In this document: one piece after another, positions 17,501 through 20,880 of the stretch | How positions within the stretch are numbered: the first letter of the stretch is position 1 | Layout of the letters: each line of letters opens with the position of its first letter | From: Candidatus Tepidiaquacellales bacterium UBA6667 | GTDB lineage: Bacteria; Bacteroidota; Ignavibacteria; Tepidaquicellales; Tepidaquicellaceae | Length of the DNA: 20,880 bases | Assembly (NCBI GenBank): GCA_002455255.1 | Contig: DKKL01000040.1 | Span: 107,694 to 128,573, forward strand | Direction: 5' to 3' | Notes under the pieces: model-generated | Database searches by the model: none | What the model saw: only the letters and a program-made list of their open reading frames with translations | What the model was told of the DNA's origin: nothing | Translations under genes and position numbers: made by a program

Positions 17501-18628
17501 AGTTTAGTAGGAGATAATACTGCAAAATTTACTATGATTGGTGATCCGACTTTAAGAATAGCAATTCCTCAATACTTTACACGTATTGACAGCATCAATT
17601 CATCTTCAGGAACTGATACTGCGGTTATTAAAGCATTGCAGAAAGTTACAATTCATGGCAGCGTTTTAAATACTGACTCAACATTCTGGAATAATTATAA
17701 CGGTGATATATATTTGAAAATATTTGATGTTGATAGAAATGTTACGGTTTTTGATTTTAATATTCCGTTTAATTTCAGACTCGACGGTGGAACCATATTC
17801 AATGGCAGAACTCAGGTTGTAAATGGTAATTGGAAATTGGAATTTGTCGTTCCGAGAGATATTTCTTATAACACAGGAACCGGAAAATTGATAGCATATT
17901 TTAACAATGCATCAACAGACGGTTCAGGATATACTAATAGATTTATACTTAATGGAATTGATTCAAATGCTGCTGTTGATACAATTGGACCTCAGATTTC
18001 AATATTTATGGGTGATAGAAATTTCAGATCCGGTGATTATGTTTCACAAAATACTAAATTATTGGCTGATTTCTTTGATGAAAATGGTATGAATCTGACA
18101 GGTACTATAGGTCATAAAATTGAAGCTATCATAAATAATAATGAAAATTCAAGAATTGATTTAACTCCGTTTTATAATTCAACTTCCGGTTATCAATATG
18201 GAAATCTTGAATATGCACTAAATAATTTATCAGACGGAAGTTATAATTTAAAAATCAGAGCATGGGATACGTATAATAATGTTAATGAAACTCAAGTTGA
18301 TTTCAATGTTATTTCTGATAAACAGCTGAGTGTAGAAAATATATATAATTTCCCGAACCCAATGAAAGAAGCAACAAGTTTTCTGTTTCAGCACAATGTG
18401 GATGCTCCTTTAAGCGTAAATATTAAGATTTATACCGTAAGCGGAAGATTAATTAAAGAATTGAATAATGACAATATAACTGATAAATTCGTAAAAATTG
18501 ACTGGGATGGAAAAGATGCTGACGGTGATGCTATTGCAAATGGAACATATTTATATCGCTTGGTAGTTAAATCTCAAGATGGAAGTTTAAATTCGAATTC
18601 AACTGGAAAATTAGCTGTATTAAAATAA
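14597..18628 (+). CDS. porU: Type IX secretion system sortase PorU (C25 gingipain-like cysteine peptidase)
   Basis: PorU is the outer-membrane-surface enzyme of the type IX secretion system that removes the C-terminal signal of cargo proteins and links them to the surface. The 1343-residue protein has a signal peptide at about residues 1-25 and a large N-terminal beta-rich region. The C25 peptidase domain spans about 610-1010. Its catalytic His is H858 in Y-V-G-H-G-S-T-D-L-W and its catalytic Cys is C893 in I-A-S-C-D-L-A-R-W-D-D-P. An Ig-like stretch follows. The last 95 residues form a T9SS-CTD/FlgD-Ig-like domain: N-F-P-N-P-M, then I-K-I-Y-T-V-S-G-R, W-D-G-K-D-A-D-G and a final T-G-K-L-A-V-L-K. 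P. gingivalis PorU is shorter, at about 1158 residues. porV follows 33 bases later, the usual partner. The start lacks its own ribosome-binding site (see the leader ORF). Confidence 0.92.
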   Translation: MKKNKIISLVLTVIAINLLIADNLTANNKFKIIASNNSYVEFEIYPDFTNGVIIPNSHSYTKNFGKPDVNYLSFPVFLPSDKNNKVDILDVKFVDEQNIEIRPVPTPKRVNGKKDWKLEYIKDENTYNSNNFYPANLSEFVYSGELRNKYYGHALVNPVQYNPVSKTARKYTYLRIRISFGGNPLIANRNLSYDEAALLYYAAINSDVSMNWSTENDLKLRDNGIMNSIFASGDFYKIEIRQTGIYKLDRAALQSAGLPVGNLDPRTIKIYGNDGKPVPYENESDYPVDPKEVAIFVSGEGDGQFNEGDYVAFYGKSPADWKYDPINKRWSHYLNPYSISNYYYITFGGANGKRMSVQNSINNPGVPVMNDFEDKIFENPEVNNLGATGTVWVSQRIDNRDGLNFSKELKGYISGSNLQLRSLFGNGSSSSALFEVKDQSSNFLQTIPISGIFDEFSHINYYNLPNGLIANYSLSGTNISRFSINLPAQYNSNTVFGYMENFEIHYRRSLASVEDNTLRFVTVDSNSTLEYRLSGFGNNDVKFFDITSHPDVSIINPISSSGGNANIQVSITSGEPKEFIAIGGNTFKTPVSISGKIANQNLKAIQGGATFLIISPTEFLSPANELKALRERTGPNYLKTEVIDVNKIYNEFSGGIPDPVAIKKFLRYSYQNWDLKPVYVLFYGDGSYDYKNIYNLNVKNFLPPIELDTYDQNEIYSYPSDDFFVELTENSPRPVAGIPDMAVGRLNVNSLSEANDVFEKIANYEKPSNNGLWKKKIMYVADDGWTTTYTQGEEGALHTAQCETVAELCTSPDFEKEKIYLVNYPSIITPQGRRKPGVNEAIIQGWNEGRLIINYVGHGSTDLWAHEQVFDRASTIPQLNNGYQLPLVTIASCDLARWDDPFNISAAEQLVNKPAGGAIAVIAATRPVYSGPNAAFNEELWRNMIFKKDTLHYPIRLGMALFITKQVPSLVGDNTAKFTMIGDPTLRIAIPQYFTRIDSINSSSGTDTAVIKALQKVTIHGSVLNTDSTFWNNYNGDIYLKIFDVDRNVTVFDFNIPFNFRLDGGTIFNGRTQVVNGNWKLEFVVPRDISYNTGTGKLIAYFNNASTDGSGYTNRFILNGIDSNAAVDTIGPQISIFMGDRNFRSGDYVSQNTKLLADFFDENGMNLTGTIGHKIEAIINNNENSRIDLTPFYNSTSGYQYGNLEYALNNLSDGSYNLKIRAWDTYNNVNETQVDFNVISDKQLSVENIYNFPNPMKEATSFLFQHNVDAPLSVNIKIYTVSGRLIKELNNDNITDKFVKIDWDGKDADGDAIANGTYLYRLVVKSQDGSLNSNSTGKLAVLK

Positions 18629-18647
18629 AAATTTTTTATAAATAAAC

Positions 18648-18652
18648 GGAGG
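18648..18652 (+). promoter_or_regulatory. Shine-Dalgarno site deciding the porV start
   Basis: GGAGG at 18648-18652 is 9 bases from the TTG at 18662 but 30 bases from the first in-frame ATG at 18683. It therefore favours the TTG start. Confidence 0.65.
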
Positions 18653-18661
18653 ATTAATAAT

Positions 18662-19783
18662 TTGTTTTTTAAAATCTTAAAAATGAAGACTTTATGTGCA
18701 TTATTGGTATTGAGTGCTACTTTAATAACGGACACGAAAGTTTTTTCGCAATCAACTAATGCTGTAACTACAGGTGTTCCATTCTTATTAATTGGTCCTA
18801 ATTCCAGATTTGCAGGAATGGGCGAAACCGGTACAGCTATTGCTGATGATGCCACTGCTATGCATTGGAATCCGTCAGGTCTTGCATATCAGCAAACCGG
18901 TACGGAAATTAATTTCACACACTCACCTTGGCTCGCCGGTTTAAACATCGGTGATTTATTCTATGATTATGTTGCTGGAAAAAAATACATAAAAAGTTTA
19001 AATGGAACTATTGGTGCAAGTTTAACCTATTTAAACATTGGTGAAATTATTACTACTGATGAATTAGGAAACAGAACACCACAAAGAGATTATAAAGCTT
19101 ATGAACTTGCCTTTGCTGTTGCTTATGCTACCAAACTAAGTCCAGATTGGGGTGTAGGTGTTACAACAAGATTTATTTACTCAAGACTTTCACCAAATGA
19201 TTTAACAGTTGGCAGTGAAAGAGGAACAGGAACTGCTTTCTCTACAAGTTTTGACTTATCAGGTTTATGGAGACCATCAACCGGACCAAATATAATTAAA
19301 AACAAATTATCAATTGGTATGAATTTATCTAACTTAGGTCCGAAAATTTCATACGTTGATGCTGATCAGGCAGATCCATTACCTACACAGTTAAGACTTG
19401 GTTTTGGTTATAAAATATTTGAAGATGTAGGTAACAGTTTAACTTTAACAGCAGATTTCTCTAAATTGCTTGTTAAAAGAGATACCGCAACAGGTGTGGC
19501 TGATAACTTTTATGAGGCTATATTTACTTCATGGGGTGGAGATGTATTAAGATCTATTCAGTCATCAATTGGTGCAGAATATTGGTATGGAAATCCAAGA
19601 CTTATTGCTTTAAGAGCAGGGTTTTTCTATGAAGATCCTTCATATGGAAACAGAAAATTCATCACTCTTGGTGCCGGTTTAAGATATAGCTTATACGGAT
19701 TTGATTTCAGTTACATTAGTGCTCTCGAAGAGAATCATCCGCTGGCAAATACTTTGAGATTTGGATTGTCAGTAAATTTCTAA
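18662..19783 (+). CDS. porV: Type IX secretion system outer-membrane protein PorV
   Basis: PorV is a 14-strand outer-membrane barrel of the FadL-like group that takes cargo from the SprA/Sov translocon and hands it to PorU. The 373-residue product has a signal peptide ending V-F-S-Q near residue 30. The PorV/PorQ hallmark follows: S-R-F-A-G-M-G-E-T-G-T-A-I-A-D-D-A-T-A, then H-W-N-P-S-G-L-A. The rest is alternating beta strands ending in L-R-F-G-L-S-V-N-F, with a terminal Phe as in barrels recognised by the BAM complex. Start choice: GGAGG supports TTG at 18662, while ATG at 18683 would give a cleaner signal peptide (M-K-T-L-C-A-L-L-V-L). Both are in frame. It sits 33 bases behind porU, and a strong terminator follows. 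Confidence 0.93.
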   Translation: MFFKILKMKTLCALLVLSATLITDTKVFSQSTNAVTTGVPFLLIGPNSRFAGMGETGTAIADDATAMHWNPSGLAYQQTGTEINFTHSPWLAGLNIGDLFYDYVAGKKYIKSLNGTIGASLTYLNIGEIITTDELGNRTPQRDYKAYELAFAVAYATKLSPDWGVGVTTRFIYSRLSPNDLTVGSERGTGTAFSTSFDLSGLWRPSTGPNIIKNKLSIGMNLSNLGPKISYVDADQADPLPTQLRLGFGYKIFEDVGNSLTLTADFSKLLVKRDTATGVADNFYEAIFTSWGGDVLRSIQSSIGAEYWYGNPRLIALRAGFFYEDPSYGNRKFITLGAGLRYSLYGFDFSYISALEENHPLANTLRFGLSVNF

Positions 19784-19793
19784 AAATTAGATT

Positions 19794-19833
19794 ACAAGTG
19801 ATTCCGTATTAATCGGAATCACTTGTCTTTTTT
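19794..19833 (+). terminator. Rho-independent terminator after porV
   Basis: A perfect 13-base-pair stem, ACAAGTGATTCCG at 19794-19806 and CGGAATCACTTGT at 19814-19826, encloses a 7-base loop. It is followed by CTTTTTT at 19827-19833. It begins 10 bases after the porV stop and closes the porU-porV transcript, so the next gene needs its own promoter in the 53 bases that follow. Confidence 0.92.
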
Positions 19834-19886
19834 ATGATACATTTCTTTCCTATAATTTTCCAATTTTCCTGAAAATATTTTTATTA

Positions 19887-20880
19887 ATGAGAAAACTACT
19901 ATTCATTTTATTAACCATATTTTTAACACCTTTATATTCATTTTCGCAGTCAATACTTAAAAACAATTTCACTTTTTCTCATCCGTTAAAATTCGGTTCT
20001 GAAAACACAATTCCTACAAAGAAAAATTTTTCCGGAAATGATAGTCTGAAAGTTGTTGCGATATTGGTACAGTTTCAGGAAGATAATTCCGGACTTACAA
20101 GCGGAAACGGAAGATTTGATTTATCAAATAAATATTTTAATCCTTCACTCGGCAGAGATACTGTGATAGATGCACCACCTTATGATAGTGCTTATTTCTC
20201 AGATCATTTAAAATTTTTGAAAAATTATTTTGAAAAATCTTCAAACGAAAGACTAAATGTATCTTATGATTTGTATGGTCAGGTTATAACTCTACCCAAA
20301 AAAATGGAAGATTATTCACCAAGAGATGGTGAACAATTTAATAAGCTTGGAAGTATGTTCACAGATGCATGGGCAAGAGCTGACAGTTTTATAAATTTTT
20401 CTACATATAATCCTAATAATACCGTTTTTTTCCTTTTCCATGCCGGAGTTGGCAGAGATGTAGAATTAAAATCAATTCTTGGTTTTGATCCGACCCCTTT
20501 TGACATTCCTTCGGTTTATTTAGGTTTAAAAAATTTAAAAGATTTTTACGGACAGGATTATAACGGTTATCAGACTTTAGACGGTTTTTTTATTCAAAAT
20601 ACTGCGATACTTCCCTCTACTGAACTTAGAGAACTTGATTTGATTTCCGGAAATATTTTACTCGAACTTGGAATTAATGGATTAATGTGTGCTTCTGTTG
20701 GCAGTTATCTTGGGTTACCGGATTTATTTAATACTTCTACAGGTAAAACTGCTATCGGAAGATTTGGGTTAATGGATGGACAATCAATTTTTAGTTTTAA
20801 TGGTATCTTTCCACCTGAACCATCTGCATGGGAAAAGTATTTTCTTGGTTGGGTGGATCCTATTGTTATTTCAAGTGGTG
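19887..20880 (+). CDS. Secreted M6-peptidase-like protein lacking the HExxH zinc motif (3' end outside window)
   Basis: The frame starts at ATG 19887 and is still open at the window edge after 331 codons. Residues 1-21 are a signal peptide (L-L-F-I-L-L-T-I-F-L, cleavage after S-F-S-Q). The body follows the M6 (immune inhibitor A-type) layout: K-V-V-A-I-L-V-Q-F, then H-L-K-F-L-K-N-Y-F-E, then F-F-L-F-H-A-G-V-G-R-D, and finally L-G-L-P-D-L-F-N at 275-282 and G-R-F-G-L-M-D-G. Active M6 enzymes carry H-E-x-x-H directly before L-G-L-P-D-L. Here residues 269-273 are A-S-V-G-S, so all three zinc or catalytic residues are missing while flanks align without a gap. It is probably a non-catalytic surface protein, perhaps type IX cargo, but any C-terminal sorting domain lies beyond the window. 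No clear ribosome-binding site is seen. Confidence 0.8.
   Translation, partial: MRKLLFILLTIFLTPLYSFSQSILKNNFTFSHPLKFGSENTIPTKKNFSGNDSLKVVAILVQFQEDNSGLTSGNGRFDLSNKYFNPSLGRDTVIDAPPYDSAYFSDHLKFLKNYFEKSSNERLNVSYDLYGQVITLPKKMEDYSPRDGEQFNKLGSMFTDAWARADSFINFSTYNPNNTVFFLFHAGVGRDVELKSILGFDPTPFDIPSVYLGLKNLKDFYGQDYNGYQTLDGFFIQNTAILPSTELRELDLISGNILLELGINGLMCASVGSYLGLPDLFNTSTGKTAIGRFGLMDGQSIFSFNGIFPPEPSAWEKYFLGWVDPIVISSG

Noticed and set aside
19834..19886. TAATTTTC at 19853-19860 as a promoter of the M6-like gene
   Set aside because: It is one mismatch from TAnnTTTG, but the nearest upstream TTG is 27 bases away and lies in the terminator stem, so support is too weak to list it as a feature.
1..20880. 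CRISPR arrays, insertion sequences, tRNA or rRNA genes, phage genes
   Set aside because: No regularly spaced repeats, transposase motifs, cloverleaf-like sequences or phage signatures were seen on either strand.

Overview
This 20.9-kb window is visibly AT-rich, and every gene I can support lies on the + strand. It looks like chromosomal DNA from the Bacteroidota/Chlorobiota side of the FCB group, and an Ignavibacteria-like lineage is my best guess. The main reason is an adjacent porU-porV pair of the type IX secretion system (T9SS). Support comes from Bacteroidota-type promoter-like motifs and from DNA that is compact and AT-rich. Several genes (metK, acpP, porV) carry clear Shine-Dalgarno sequences, which fits Ignavibacteria better than classical Bacteroidia. 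The taxonomic placement is inference.

Layout. Bases 2-787 hold the C-terminal part of a polytopic membrane protein resembling a family-39-type glycosyltransferase. Bases 861-2885 encode a membrane-anchored iron-sulfur oxidoreductase: a NarI-like heme b domain, two 4Fe-4S motifs and two CCG domains. Its end overlaps a DUF4160 gene broken by one in-frame TAA, which in turn overlaps an intact DUF2442 gene. A small DCC-family thiol-disulfide protein follows. Bases 3855-11900 form a tight gene string: metK, an EI24/CysZ-like membrane protein, purL, a small secreted beta-rich protein, an MCE-type lipid ABC transporter (mlaE, mlaF, mlaD), and a lipoprotein with a putative Cys/His hydrolase site. Bases 12003-14370 hold the conserved fatty-acid/RNA cluster acpP-fabF-rnc.

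Bases 14371-14596 are a structured intergenic region with a long imperfect hairpin and a six-codon ORF carrying the only good ribosome-binding site ahead of porU. Bases 14597-19783 hold porU (the C25-family sortase, catalytic His and Cys visible) and porV (the outer-membrane shuttle), closed by a perfect 13-bp-stem terminator. The window ends inside a secreted M6-peptidase-like protein whose zinc-binding HExxH motif is replaced.

How the genes work together. Envelope biogenesis is the common theme: MCE lipid transport, fatty-acid synthesis and type IX secretion. Housekeeping enzymes (MetK, PurL, RNase III) are interleaved. The points most worth a second look are the degenerate M6-like protein next to porUV, the nonsense-interrupted DUF4160 gene beside an intact partner, the leader region of porU, and the Cys/His lipoprotein and beta-rich protein flanking mlaEFD. 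I see no mobile elements, CRISPR arrays, tRNA or rRNA genes.
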